The notes under the pieces are model-generated. The model was given only the letters and a program-made list of their open reading frames with translations. It did no database searches and was not told where the DNA came from. A stretch of DNA of 64,000 nucleotides from Aphanomyces cochlioides. Its lineage: Eukaryota > Oomycota > Saprolegniomycetes > Saprolegniales > Verrucalvaceae. A program made the translations under genes and the position numbers. Shown here piece after piece: positions 29,667-40,806 of this stretch (positions are counted from its first letter, which is position 1; every line of letters begins with the position of its first letter). The DNA lies in contig JAHQRK010000029.1 of assembly GCA_019828595.1 (NCBI GenBank), forward strand, positions 248,001-312,000. The letters run 5' to 3'.

Positions 29667-32659
29667 TTACATTCGATAGGGCTGGACCATATCCAGAGTT
29701 GGCACTGTTCCGGGGACAAAGGCCACCATGCTTCCTTTTTCATAAGTGTATTTTTGTGTTTGGAGGTGTGCCAATACGTCCCGCAGACCACCTGGACACG
29801 TCGCCTGCATTGTCGATACCAATTGGTGCCCGATCGGTGAGTGTAGCAGACCCCATAGTGTGTCTGATGCGACCATACTAGGGATGTTGTGGATTGGTAA
29901 CCAAATGACGGGCTGCTTGGTTGCACAAATTAGCCAAGCTTCGTCAAAGAAGTAGGGTGCTGTTTGCGTCGCTAATAGAATTTCGAAGAGCGCAAGTGCA
30001 AGCTCCACCTCCATGATATCAATTTCGAACGTCGAAGGTGTCGACACGTGAATAGCTGCGTGACTCGCAAATGCATTGCTAAGGAATTCAGGTGTAGGGC
30101 TGGTCGAGAAGATGGATTCAAAGGCCTCATTGAACGTGGTGACGCGTGGAAGTGTTGAGACTACGACCCATCGATGCCAGGCATGTAGGTAGGCAATAGT
30201 CCGAATGTCGGTAGGGTTAGACAAGAATGCGCGTGTGCATGAGACATTGGCTATCGCAGGGTTGCGGCAGACCCAGCGCCAAAGGTTTTCCGGCTTAGCC
30301 GTGGCCAAGAGGTGCTGGATATCCTCTGTTGATGTTGCCATGGCTTGCTCGAGTTGTTCAAGAGCCACGTTTTCATCATAATTGTTTTTGAGTTGGTCCA
30401 ACTCGGTCTCGATTTGTTTCATGGTCAAATTGTTGGGATGCCAAAGCATACTGTTCCGACGCTGTCTCATGCGACGGATCGAGGTACGCCCATGAAATTT
30501 CCCTGGTGCAGAATGTTGTATTTCCATGGAATATGCATGAATAGTCTTGTCATGCTGAGTTGAAATCAGTTTTGGATTGATTTCAATCGCACTGAGAGCA
30601 TCGAACATGTTGGAGGTTATCCAAGACTTAGTGCCAGCTATGCCAGTCTCGTCTCTTGTTCGTTTGATAGTCCTCTTTGGTTGTACAAAATCATCGACGT
30701 CCATTTCACCCACCATGGACTGGAAGGCATCTTGTGCAGCATGCGTTTCACTTGCTATCTCGTCGCCCATTGCATGATGGCCATCGCCATCCACGCTGTC
30801 GGGTTGGGGTTGACTCTCCATGGGAGGTTTGTTGTTTAATTCAACGTCAACCTCCTGTCGACATGGATGATGTTTTAGAGATTCATTTGGTTGGATAACG
30901 TCGTCCACTTCCATCTCCAATGGTTGAACGACTTCTTCTGTCGTTTGCATTTGGCCCCTTGGTGGCGGTGAAGGATCTAAGTCTGTATCATGTTGACCAC
31001 GGCCTTCGACTCCGTCAGCGTGGTCGGTGTTTAATTCAACGACGGCTTCTTTTTGGCCTCGATTTTGTTGTATTCCATCGCCGTGGTCTGAGGCGAGTCT
31101 TTGTCGTTTTTGTGTATCCTCCTCCTGCTGAGGCTGTTGTTCGTTTCCTTCGTCTCCACCGGCAAGAAGTTTGTCGATATCAATACAATGTTGAGAAGCT
31201 CGTCCTTGCCGGGGTGTTGTTTGTTTGACGTAGTTCTTGACAAAAACCCCATAACGGATTCCTTGTAGTACGAGTTCATCAATAACAAGACCATTGACGA
31301 TTAGAGCTGAGGGCTGCTTGTTGTGGTTAAAATAGACTCTCCAGATGTTTGGATGCGTTCGTGAACCGCTCTCCTTCGAGTCGTAGATGGACTTGTAAGT
31401 GTAAAGCGGGTTTGTCTTAAGTCGTCGCAAACCCTTGAGCAACAAGTGGGCATCGAAGTTGTATCTGGTGCCCACAATGTCCATGTAGTATAGATCCTCC
31501 AACCCATGTTGTTTGTTGGTTCCAGAGTTTCGAGGGTTCTTGGTGGCACGTGGAGCCGACACCGTGTACTCCTTGCCAAGGATAGAGACAGTCTGGCCAA
31601 CATGGTCAGTCTCGTCTCTTCACTTGTCACAGACACAACAACGTCACCTCCGCGAGCTTTGTTGATTTGGAGGAAGTCTTGCATGAGAGCTCCATGGTGC
31701 GTCTTTGTTGTCGTTCAGTATACTGCGAATGATCTTGTCATTGGTCTCAGCGACCAAATCAGCTGACGTCTCAATCCAAAAGGTCCCTGTGCCGACCCGA
31801 GTCGGATACGGCAAGGCTTGCTGGATGGTATCAAACATTTCGTCGTCGGTCCCGTGGAGTCATTCTCGGCAAGTTCAATAAGTTTTTGCAGATTGCTACG
31901 AGACGGGCGAGATAAGTAACATTTCAAATCGCTTTGTTGTGAGTCCTCGATCGATTTCTTGAGCACCGACGCATAGGTCGAGATCGGAGGTGTATCGTTT
32001 TGGCGTGCATTGTTTGTGTCCACAGTGGATCCGATTGGATCTCTCAAGTCAACAGTTCGACCACATCGTTGCGGTGGGGCGTCCCGGTGGCGTGCCTCAG
32101 GCGCACCCACTTTGGCTTCCTGTTGGCATGTCTCTGACGCACCCACTTTGTCTTCCTTTTGGCCGGTGATTGGCGGGTTCCAAGCGGGTGGTGACCCATC
32201 CCCATCATTGGCTTGTGTCTCTGGCCGCGGCTCAAGAGCGCTGGCTTGGCCACCATCTACCGACGGCCCTGTCGCGCCAGTCAGGCCAGCAGGCATGCTT
32301 TCCCTGGCGTAAAGAGCGACGGTGTCAAGCAGAGGCGAATTCCCGGTTGTGGTCGCGCATGGCTCCCCATCGGCGTTGGTCGAGCCAACCTGCAGTTCTG
32401 GCACAGGCGGAGTGTCGAGAGCATGGGCAAGCGGGGTGTCGGGAGAAGCGGTACGTTCAGGCGGCGTGGATTGCATTTCATTCGATTGTTGTAGATGTTC
32501 AATTGGCGATTCTGCCGGCGCTGACGGTGATGCGTTGGTTGGTGCAGCGGTAGTGCCAGGCGTTTCGCGAGGTTGAAACGGTTGATCGGCTGCGGCGTTC
32601 GAAGGCGGAGTTTCGACAGTGCGGCAATTGGAGTCTTGCGGAGGTGATGGCGTGGACAT
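29667..32659 (-). pseudogene. LINE ORF1 (gag-like), copy B
   Basis: ORF1 starts at ATG 32659 (MSTPSPPQDS) about 100 bases inside the 5' end. It shows an N-terminal Pro/Thr/Ser-rich region, then the conserved blocks CYLSRPSRSNLQKLIELAEN and LEDLYYMDIVGTRYNFDAHL, and ends in PTLDMVQPYRM. At least two frame changes (about 31840 and 31560) break it. The long middle part (31562-29667) is open. There is no zinc knuckle that I can see; protein family unknown. It aligns with copies A and D throughout. Confidence 0.85.
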
Positions 32660-32760
32660 GGTAGCGTGGATCGGTGGCGAGAGCGTTGAGTTCTTGCGAG
32701 GTGATGTCGGTAAGGACAGTGGTACTTTCTTTGATGCGTTGGACAGGGTAAAAGGAAAGT

Positions 32761-32774
32761 GGGGGTGTAGCGCA
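32761..32774 (+). repeat. 14-bp tRNA-Ala 5'-end remnant (third)
   Basis: GGGGGTGTAGCGCA between the 5' end of copy B (32760) and the 3' end of copy A (32775). It marks the third insertion into the same tRNA. Confidence 0.92.
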
Positions 32775-32868
32775 CTGTTCAATCGGGGTGTATTTGACAT
32801 TTATCCCCTATCTACTTTCCTTGTCTAATTTACATTAAGTTATTGTGTTCGAGGATAAAGTCTCTCGA

Positions 32869-35800
32869 TCATGATTGAGTGGATATACTGAATACCCTGG
32901 GATATTGTTTCTTGAACCAACTGTAGTTGTCATGCTGACAGAGTTGAATGAGAGCACGATGAAGGTGGGTTGTTTCTAAATCATCGCCCTGCGTTTGACG
33001 TAACAGACGTCTGACGCTGGCACTCCATTGCAGTAACGTCTTGTGTTGAATTGCTGGTCGAAATGGTGGAGGCTTGTGTTCGAACTTTGATTGGTTTCTG
33101 CAGGTCCACAGAGAGTGAAGTAGAGCTCCCGCCAGCAGGACCCAGAGCTTCTGTATTGCTGACGACAAATTCTGCCATGACCGAGCCACTGTGAACGAAT
33201 CCAAATTGACGAGCAAGTTCCAAGTAAAACCCACCTTAAATTGTCGCAATGGTGCGGAGTGCCATGCCCAAATTGGTGCAACGTGCTTGCATTCGAGAAG
33301 TACATGTTTCATCGTTTCCACTTCTTTGCAGTTAGGGTATGTACATTCCAAAATGTCGGGGATTTGGGTTTGTAGGAAGAAGAAGGAGTAGTTGGTTGGC
33401 AACATGCGATATAGTATACGCCACCACACATCTGCTTGGATGGGCAAGGTCAATGCGAGGAGTGGTGAAATTGTGTGTTGGATGTACGCTCGAATTTTGT
33501 TTGTACTGTCTCTATCGTCCGAGCGCATGGGGTGTCTTTTGACCAGGGGAGGAGCGTGAAAACAGGCCTTCTTTACTAGAGATTTTGGCCACAGGTGGAA
33601 GGGGAGTGCCTTTTTCTTGTGCAGTGCTTGAAACGGCAGTACGTTTTCAGACTGTATTGACACTGCGTCCATCAATGTGTACCCTCCAACTTGCCATATA
33701 TTTGTTGCAAGCTTTGTAAGCAAGGAGTAAAATCTGTCAAACGATGTTGGTCTGGGCTCCCGCCGATCATACACCGCTATATAGTCTTCCATTCTAATCG
33801 CAAATTCAACAGGTGAGGGCCATTTGTGGTCTGCAGTGAGAAAGTCCTTTAGTGTGCATAGCCCCCATTCTGCTAAATGACAGTACCATCCACGATGATT
33901 CCTCAAAGCAATGGCAAGACTAGTGTCTGCATCCTCCGTTGGAACCAGGGGAGAGTGGGTGCCGCTGTAGCCAAATTGGCATGTTGACCAGTTGTGTAAA
34001 TGTGGGCTGCACCGGCCAAAGAGAAGTATATGTGGTTCTCCCCCATTCTGTCCACACATCGAGCCAAAAGGGTGATAACGAGTTGAGTTGGATCAGCTTT
34101 GTCCTTATATTCTGGACATAATGCAACATATCCCATGTTGTGAGTCTGCAGTAGGGCTTCGTGCACCGAATCCACATCTCTTTTGGAAGGATTGGCCATA
34201 GCTCTTCATTCATGAGCTCCGACGCCATAAGCAGCTGCAACCTTTGTAATCGTTGTGTCCGAATTTGTGATGCTATGTGAGGCATACGGAGTCCAATGGC
34301 TTTAAGGTACGCGAGACCATAATTGGTAGGTGCAATATATTTGTCATCCTTGTGGACACGCCGTCCCAGGATGTATTTAGCCACCATGGTTTGCCATTTG
34401 TTGACTAATTCCGGAGGTACGGGTATCACAGCCGTGTAGTGCCATAATTTTGATAGAACCATCGTATTTACAATGAGGCGACGTCCTTTGAGCGTGCGTG
34501 CCCGACATCCCCACTCCACAAAGGTCCTATAGAACGTATCTGAGATACTGTTCAATTGTAGTTGGGAGTCCAGTTTGTGACCCAAGAGAATGCTAAGGTA
34601 TCGGATGGGAACGCCACTGTCCACCATATTCAGCTTTGGGTGTGGAATAATGCTCTGGTTTTCGTTTAATGTCAATGTTTTGCATTTATGACGATTGAGC
34701 TTAGCCCCAGAGAAGCCACAAAACTCGTCCACGAGTTCGAGCTGGTACTCGAGGTTTACAAGTGACGAGGCCAGAAGTGTAGTGTCATCGGCAAACAAAA
34801 GTGTGGTTGCAATTTGCGTTTCAGAGAACGCGATGCCCAATTCCTCGTGATCTCTGAGTAGTTGACTTAGTGGTTCGACTGAGAGGACAAACAACAGCGA
34901 CGATAGGGGGTCTCCTTGTTTTACTCCACGCGTTGGTCGAATAGCCTCACTCAGTGCACCGTTGATAATGAGGTGTGCAATGGGTTGATTATACAATAGA
35001 CGGATCCATCTGAGGAATTGTGGCCCAAAGTTAAACGCTTCCAATGTGTCCATCATGTATTCCCAATTGATTCGGTCGTACGCCTTCTCGAAGTCGAGGA
35101 ACATGGCGTAGCCTTCTTCCTCGTCTAATGTGTGTTTGTGTTGCAGATCTCGGAGGAAAATAACGTGGTCATGTATGCGCCTTCCCTTCACAAAGCCCGT
35201 CTGAGTAGGATGGATGAGCCTGGGAAGGAGCGAGCTAACACGGTAGGCCAACACTCGAGTGAGAATCTTCACCTCGACAGGTATCAACGAAATAGGTCGA
35301 TAGTTTCCCGTATTTTTTCTGTCCCCCCCTTTGAAGAGGAGGGAGACGGCTGACCGGCGTTGAATTCCCAATAATTCCCCTCTCTGGAGTTGGTATTCAA
35401 ACACTCGTCTTAAAATTTCACCAAAGAGTCTCGGGTCGATTTGATAGAAACCAGCCGAGAACCCATCCAAACCCGGCGTTTTGTTGGGATGCATCGTTTT
35501 GATGGCTTCAGCCATTTCGTCACTTGTGATGGGGGAGTCTAAATCTCTTTGTTGATCATCTGTCAGTCGAGTGCGAAGTCGTCGTAAGAATCTCCGTCTA
35601 AGCTTACGGTTTGGTTGTATAAAGTCACGCTCACACATAACGTTGCTCCACTTCTCGTGAAACGCTTGTTGTATAAGCGATGGAACAGATGTACAAGTGC
35701 CGTCGCTTTGGTAGACCTCGACGATAGGTACACGATACAGCTTTCGTTTGGGTGGTCGAAAAAAGTGTTGGGTCGAGACCTCGTTTTGTGTAGCGTGAAA

Positions 35801-36985
35801 ATCGAATTGGAGGTCATTTTGTTGCTGCTGCCAATCAGCCATGGCCGTCTCATAGGCGACTTTGGCAACCAGAAGTTCATCGTCAGTGAGACGACGCGCT
35901 TGGTGGGAATTTTTGGCTTGGGGCCACTGAAGTAGCGCTTGATCTCGTGATCGTGTGCGTTGAGCTAGATATCGTGCATGGTACGTCTGAAGAAATCTAC
36001 GTGTTCTCTTCTTCCAGCCGGCCCAAAGCACCCCAATGTTGTTTGCTGTCTCCATTGTTTGTAAAAGTACTTTTGCTTCCTCCTGGATAACCCGTCGGAC
36101 TTCTGGAATTGTCAAAAGCTCCTTGGGAATTTTCCAGTACGACTTCGACGTATGAACACCAACAGGGAGGAAACTCACTGAATGACAAAGATGGTCAGTC
36201 GGATCGGTGCATGGAAAATATGACGATTCTCGGTACGCATCCTCAACTAGCTTTGTTGATGCGAAGATGTAGTCAAGACGGTTCTTGGACCGTGGTGAGG
36301 AATATATACGTTGCTCTGGGTGATGGAGTCTCCATGCATCTATGATACCCAGGGCTTGGAGCCATGTCATGCATTCCTGTCTACTCTTATGATGGTTTGT
36401 GATACCAGTTGCAGAGTCCAAGTCACGGTCTATGGGTAGATTGAAGTCCCCCATAACAATATGAATGGAGTCCAAGGGGAAGTCTCTTGGGAGTTCTTCA
36501 AAGAAGGCTTCTCGAGAATCGTTTTCCACAGGAGCATACACATTGTGGAAGTAAACTGCCCGATTGGCCCATTTCGTCTGGACAATCATGTACCTGTCTG
36601 ATATATCCAGGTGGTCTAAATGTTGTAGATGTTCGAAGCCTGGTGTGTCTTTTTGAAAAAGAAGCATGACGCCACTGCTTCGTCTTGCTTCCACAGTTAG
36701 AGAGCTGTGTCTGTGATCGTTAGTTGCAAGAAAGTAGTTGCCAACCCCAAGGACATGGTCAAGGTGGAAACAGACCTTGTCATATTGGAATTTGCTTGCC
36801 AGTTTGGTTTCCTGGATCGCGACAATTGTGTGCCTGGACATGAGTTGAGAGATGACCCGATGGCCATTATCCTTGAAGCCATTTATGTTCACGGTCAACA
36901 AAGATAGTTCTGTTGTAATGTGCGACGTGTATGCGTTTTCCTGTGGTTGAGGTCGGTGTCTGTGCAGATATGCCGTTGAGGAGCC
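32869..36985 (-). pseudogene. LINE ORF2, copy A: endonuclease, reverse transcriptase, zinc knuckle
   Basis: About 1,370 codons follow the ORF1 stop in the same frame. No ATG lies between that stop and the endonuclease (TVNINGFKDNGH, near 36890). Endonuclease residues are visible: IQETKLA, VMGDFNLPIDRD and the PTDHLCHSV motif near the domain end. The reverse transcriptase shows NKTPGLDGFSAGFYQID, YRPISLIPVEVKI, GFVKGRRIHDH, FLDFEKAYDRINW, GVKQGDPLSSLLF and the active-site LLFADDTTLL (about 34780). The C-terminus has a CCHC knuckle (CTYPNCKEVETMKHVLLEC, about 33315). One base is lost near 33955, where the long first segment (to 33920) passes into the second (to 32869). No RNase H. With that single break the copy is nearly functional. 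Confidence 0.93.
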
Positions 36986-36988
36986 TTA
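36986..36988 (-). other. In-frame stop between ORF1 and ORF2 (TAA-GGC), possible readthrough site
   Basis: The ORF1 stop TAA is followed by GGC, and the frame continues into ORF2 without another stop. The same arrangement is present in copy B (TAA 29667-29669) and copy D (TAA 5788-5790, also followed by GGC). In A and D no ATG precedes the endonuclease. This suggests ORF2 is produced by reading through the stop. Confidence 0.65.
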
Positions 36989-39752
36989 CATTCGGTACGG
37001 GCGAACCATATCCAACGTTGGCACTGACCCTGGTACGAAGGCCATCATGCCGCCCTTCTCGTAGGCGTAGTTGTGGGATTGCAAGCTGGCAAGCACCTCC
37101 AGCAGACCCTCTGGAATTGCTTTTCTCATGTTCGAGACCAATGCGTGTCCAACTGATGAATGAAGTATACCCCATAGTGTATCATTGGCCACCATATTTT
37201 GAGCGTTATGCACAGGCAGCCAAATGACAGGATGCTTTGTGATGCTGACTAACCAAGCTTCGTCATTGAAATAGGGATCAGCTTGTGTAGCTAACAGGAT
37301 TTCAAAGAGCGCGAGCGCAAGCTCCACTCTGATATGTCGATATTGAGAGTCGGTGGAGTTGTCGCCTGTATGGTTGCATGATTTGTAAAAGCATGCTGGA
37401 GGAACTCTGGCGTAGGCTTGATTGAAAATATTGATTCGAATGCTTCATTAAATGTAGTCACTCGTGGGAGTGTAGAAGCAACGGTCCACCTATGCCAGGC
37501 ATGAAGGTATGCCAGAGTACGCATGTCATTTGGGTTGGACAACAAAGTGCATTCTACATTGGCCTTACAAGGATCCTGACTGATCCAGCGCCAAAGATTT
37601 TCCGCTTGAGCTGTGTCTAGGAGTTGACGAACCTCTTCCTCCGTTGTCTCTAGGGCTTGTTCAATACGTCCCCGTGCTATGTTCTCATCCTGAGTGTCGC
37701 TGAGTTTGGCCAGTTCTGTCTCGATTTGCCTCATGGTTAAATTGTTTGGATGCCATACCATGCTGTGGCGACGCGGTCGCATGCGACGAATAGATGTACG
37801 TCCATGAAACTTTCCCGGTGTAGGAAGCGTGATCTCCATGGTGTATGCATAAATAGAAGAATCCTGTTGAATTTGGATTTGGGCTGGATGTCGACCCCAC
37901 TAAGAGCATCAAACATATTGGATGTTATCCATCCTTTGTTGCTATTTAGCTCTGCTTCGTCGCGCGTGCGTTTGTTGGTTGTAAGTTTCAGTGGTCTTTT
38001 TGGGTGGACAAATTCTTCCACTTCCATGTCTTCAAGCATGGATTGGAAAGCATCCCCCGCAGTTTGGGATTCGCCGAAATTGTCTCCCTCGATTAGGCTA
38101 GGAACTGGGGCGACGATTTCAGAAACCACCTCAACGTTAGAGCTCTCTCTGTTTATGTTGGTCACCGAGGTTTCCGTTTGTTTCGTTTGTGTTTGAATAC
38201 CATCACACTCAGTCGAAGGAAGCCGTTGGCGTTTCTGTATATTGCTCTCGGCAGGTGGCTCATTGGTGCCATTATCATTGCCGTTGTGAAGAAGTTTATC
38301 CAAGTCAATGCAGTGTTGTGAGGCACGGCCTTGCCTTGGGGTTGTTTGCTTGACGTAATTTTTCACGAAGACTCCATAACGCACCCCTTGTAGAACAAGT
38401 TCGTCCACAACAAGTCCATTGACAAGAAGTGCTGGTGGTTGCTCGCTCTGGTTGAAGTAGACTCTCCATATATTTGGGTGCATGACCGTACTGTAGTGTT
38501 TGGAGTCGTATGTAGACTTGACACTAACGTACAGAGGATTCGTTTTAAGTCTGCGGAGCCCTCTCAACAAGAGCTGAGCGTCGAAGTTGTATCGTGTGCC
38601 AACGATGTCCATATAATAGAGATCATCCAGTCCACTCTGTTTCTTCTTACTTGAAGAAGTCTTGTGCGTTGATGCTTTGGGAGCTGACACCTTGTAGTCA
38701 GTGCCGAGAATAGAGACAGTTTGACCAAGCATAGCCAATCTGGTCTCCTCGCTGGTAACAGTCACAACCACGTCCCCTCCTCTAGCTTTGTTAACTTGGA
38801 GAAAGTCGGGCATGCGTGAGATCCACGGTTTATCTCCGTTGTCGCTCATAATGCTTCTGATGATTTTATCGTTGGTTTCAGAGATCAACGCTGTTGATGT
38901 TTCGATCCAGAATATACCCGTCCCAACTCGTTTTGGGTACGGCCAAGCGTTCTGGATGGCTTCAAACATTTCGTCATCCGTCGTAGAATCCTTCTCTGCA
39001 AGCTCCATTAGCTTGAGTAGCATGGTACGAGACGGGCGAGATAAGTAACATTTCACATCACTCTGCGTGGTGTTGTCCGCAGACTGCTTGAGCACCGACG
39101 CATAAGTCGGCGGTAGGGAGTCATCTTTTCGTTTGGGCATGATATTGCCTTCGGCTAACTCGGGTGGATTGGTCAAGTCGATCACTCGACGGATCGGTCG
39201 TGGTGGATCGCCGTGATGATGTGTTCCTGATATGGGTGCGCTCTCCATGTGGACGTCAATGATTGGTTTAGTAAGATCCAGTTCTTGCTCATCCTCTTCC
39301 GTTGCCGGATTCAGTGGCCGCGGCTCAAGAGCGCTGGTTTGGTCACCACCGGCCGACGGCCCAGTCGTGCCAGCCAGGACAGCAGGCATGCTCTCCCCGG
39401 CGTCACGAGCGACGGTATCAAGCAGAGGCGAATTCCCGGCAGTGGCAACGCTGTGCTCATCGTCGGCGATGGTCGATCCAACCTGCATCTCCGGCACAGT
39501 CGGCACGTCGGCAGCGCAGGCAAGCGGGGTTCTAAGGCAAGCGGTAGGTTCGAGAGGAGTTGGTCGAATGACTGGAGATTGTTGCAGACTTGTAGTTGGC
39601 GTTCCGACTTGTTGACGAAGCGTCGTGGTTGGCTGAGCGCAGTCGATGGGAGACGATTCGAGCGGTGGAAGTCCTTGGTCGGCGGGCGTCTTAGAAGCCG
39701 GAGAAGGACAGGCACGACGAGTGGGGTCTTGATTAGACGACAGAGAAGACAT
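36986..39752 (-). pseudogene. LINE ORF1 (gag-like), copy A
   Basis: Starts at ATG 39752 (MSSLSSNQDPTRR) and runs 671 codons to about 37840, then continues in other frames (37839-37291 and 37327-36986), ending TLDMVRPYRM-TAA. The N-terminal 190 residues are Pro/Thr/Ser-rich and probably disordered. The middle carries CYLSRPSRTMLLKLMELAEK and LDDLYYMDIVGTRYNFDAQ, and the C-terminus carries a hydrophobic segment (VEFALALFEILLATQ-like). No CCHC knuckle, coiled coil or RRM is obvious to me; it presumably binds the LINE RNA. About 920 codons in total, similar in B. Confidence 0.87.
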
Positions 39753-39848
39753 GGTAGCTGGGCGAGAGCGTGGGTTCCTGCGGGTCGGTGTCTTGAGGAG
39801 ACGGTGGTACTTTCTTTGGGTGTGATGGACACGGTAAAAAGGAAAGTG

Positions 39849-39890
39849 GGGGGTGTAGCGCAGTGGTAGCGCGTCCGCTTTGCATGCGGA
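39849..39890 (+). pseudogene. tRNA-Ala(TGC), 5' part of a split gene
   Basis: GGGGGTGTAGCGCAGTGG... continues to the anticodon arm and then stops at CATGCGGA (39890), where foreign sequence begins. The 3' part resumes at 44878. The gene is identical in the compared parts to the intact tRNA at 2979-3050, of which it is the inverted-repeat partner. Split this way it cannot yield a tRNA. Confidence 0.95.
39875..39890 (+). repeat. Left copy of 16-bp target duplication in the tRNA anticodon arm
   Basis: CCGCTTTGCATGCGGA, the anticodon stem-loop plus one base. The second copy is at 44862-44877. It bounds the 4,971-base insertion. Confidence 0.92.
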
Positions 39891-40783
39891 TCCTGTTAGA
39901 TTGGATTAAATCTCAATGCTCAAGACGCCATTTAGCCACTCCCGATCATAAATGGTGGTATGCTCTACACGGAAGACTTAAGTCTATCCTACCATCTCCA
40001 CCCGAGGACACAGAAATTAATTTTCGACAGCCTACACCTTATCGGCAAACGGCTACCGAAATTACTTGGGCTGGAAATTTTAAAGATGGCTTTTTACCCT
40101 TTATTGATGCCACCTTGGATGATTTAACTCATGAATTTAAATCCAAATCAGCTCAGGAGGTTTTACCCACAGCGCATTTATTGGTACCCTCGGATTTTTA
40201 TGCCCACAAGGAAAATATTAAAGTGGTCGCATTCTACAGGCAGCCCAAATTTATTCTGCCAACGTATAGTGCTTTCATATATCGACTGCTTATACGAGCC
40301 TTACCTCTCCGATACAAATTCAAGTACTCGGACGATATCCCGAACACTTGTATTTTTTGTCATGAAGTGGAGATGTATAAACATTTCACCTTGGACTGTC
40401 CATATACTCGAGCATGTTGGAGTCCATTTAAATCCATGGCCAGATCCCTTAACTTTACTTGGCCAACTACCATGGAAAAAATATTCTTCTCTCCTATAGC
40501 ACTCCAAGACAAAGACCTCCAAGCTGGATTTAATTTGCTGTGGCCAATTTTTTTATCTTGTATTTGGTATACAATATGGAAGACTCGGTGCGACCGGATT
40601 TACCGTCCAGATTTACCTAACAAAACACCTACAGATGTCCTTCAAAATAGTGATATCAAATTTTACAATTTCGGATATAATTTTTTACAGTATCCATTTT
40701 CGGCGGGTTTCTGTCGATTTCGCCAGGGGTTGGCATTTCAAAAGTGTGAAATAATACTACTCCCCGATTGGAAGCAACCCTAA
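39891..40783 (+). pseudogene. LINE ORF2 C-terminal fragment, second family
   Basis: An open frame of about 297 codons starting at the insertion junction, so truncated at its 5' end. It encodes the region downstream of the reverse transcriptase: YSAFIYRLLIRALPLRYKFK, then a zinc knuckle CIFCHEVEMYKHFTLDC (C-x2-C-x6-H-x4-C), and IWYTIWKTRCDRIYRPDL, a pattern of the zf-RVT region of plant- and oomycete-type LINEs. No catalytic domain is included, so it is non-functional although the frame is clean to the TAA at 40781-40783. It is unlike ORF2 of copies A-D. Confidence 0.75.
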
Positions 40784-40806
40784 CCCTACTCATACAAAAT
40801 CAAGTA

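Larger units (their letters stand above)
8133..32760 (-). mobile_element. LINE copy B (L1-like), full length but split by a Maverick
   Basis: Copy B starts at 32760 next to the remnant at 32761-32774 and ends at 8133. Without the 17.3-kb Maverick (11951-29234) and one copy of its 6-bp target duplication it is about 7.3 kb, like copy A. It carries ORF1 (29667-32659) and ORF2 (29666 down to 8231). Both contain several frame shifts, so B is inactive and looks older than A. The 3' untranslated region is about 98 bases. Confidence 0.92.
32775..39848 (-). mobile_element. LINE copy A (L1-like), full length, 7,074 bp, least decayed
   Basis: The 5' end (39848) abuts the right tRNA-Ala 5' end directly; the 3' end (32775) abuts a 14-bp tRNA remnant. 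There is a 97-base leader, ORF1, TAA, ORF2 and a 94-base 3' untranslated region. ORF2 has only one frame change and ORF1 two, so this is the youngest copy. It is the nearest to the tRNA, as expected if each new copy inserts into the rebuilt tRNA 5' end. Confidence 0.95.

Noticed and set aside
3051..39848. A CRISPR-like array made of the repeated 14-bp tRNA pieces
   Set aside because: Only three copies, with kilobases between them. They are target duplications at LINE junctions.
40776..40795. Telomere-like AACCCTAACCCTA just at the end of the second LINE's ORF2
   Set aside because: Only two repeat units, partly overlapping the stop codon. Too short to call a telomere seed or telomeric insertion.
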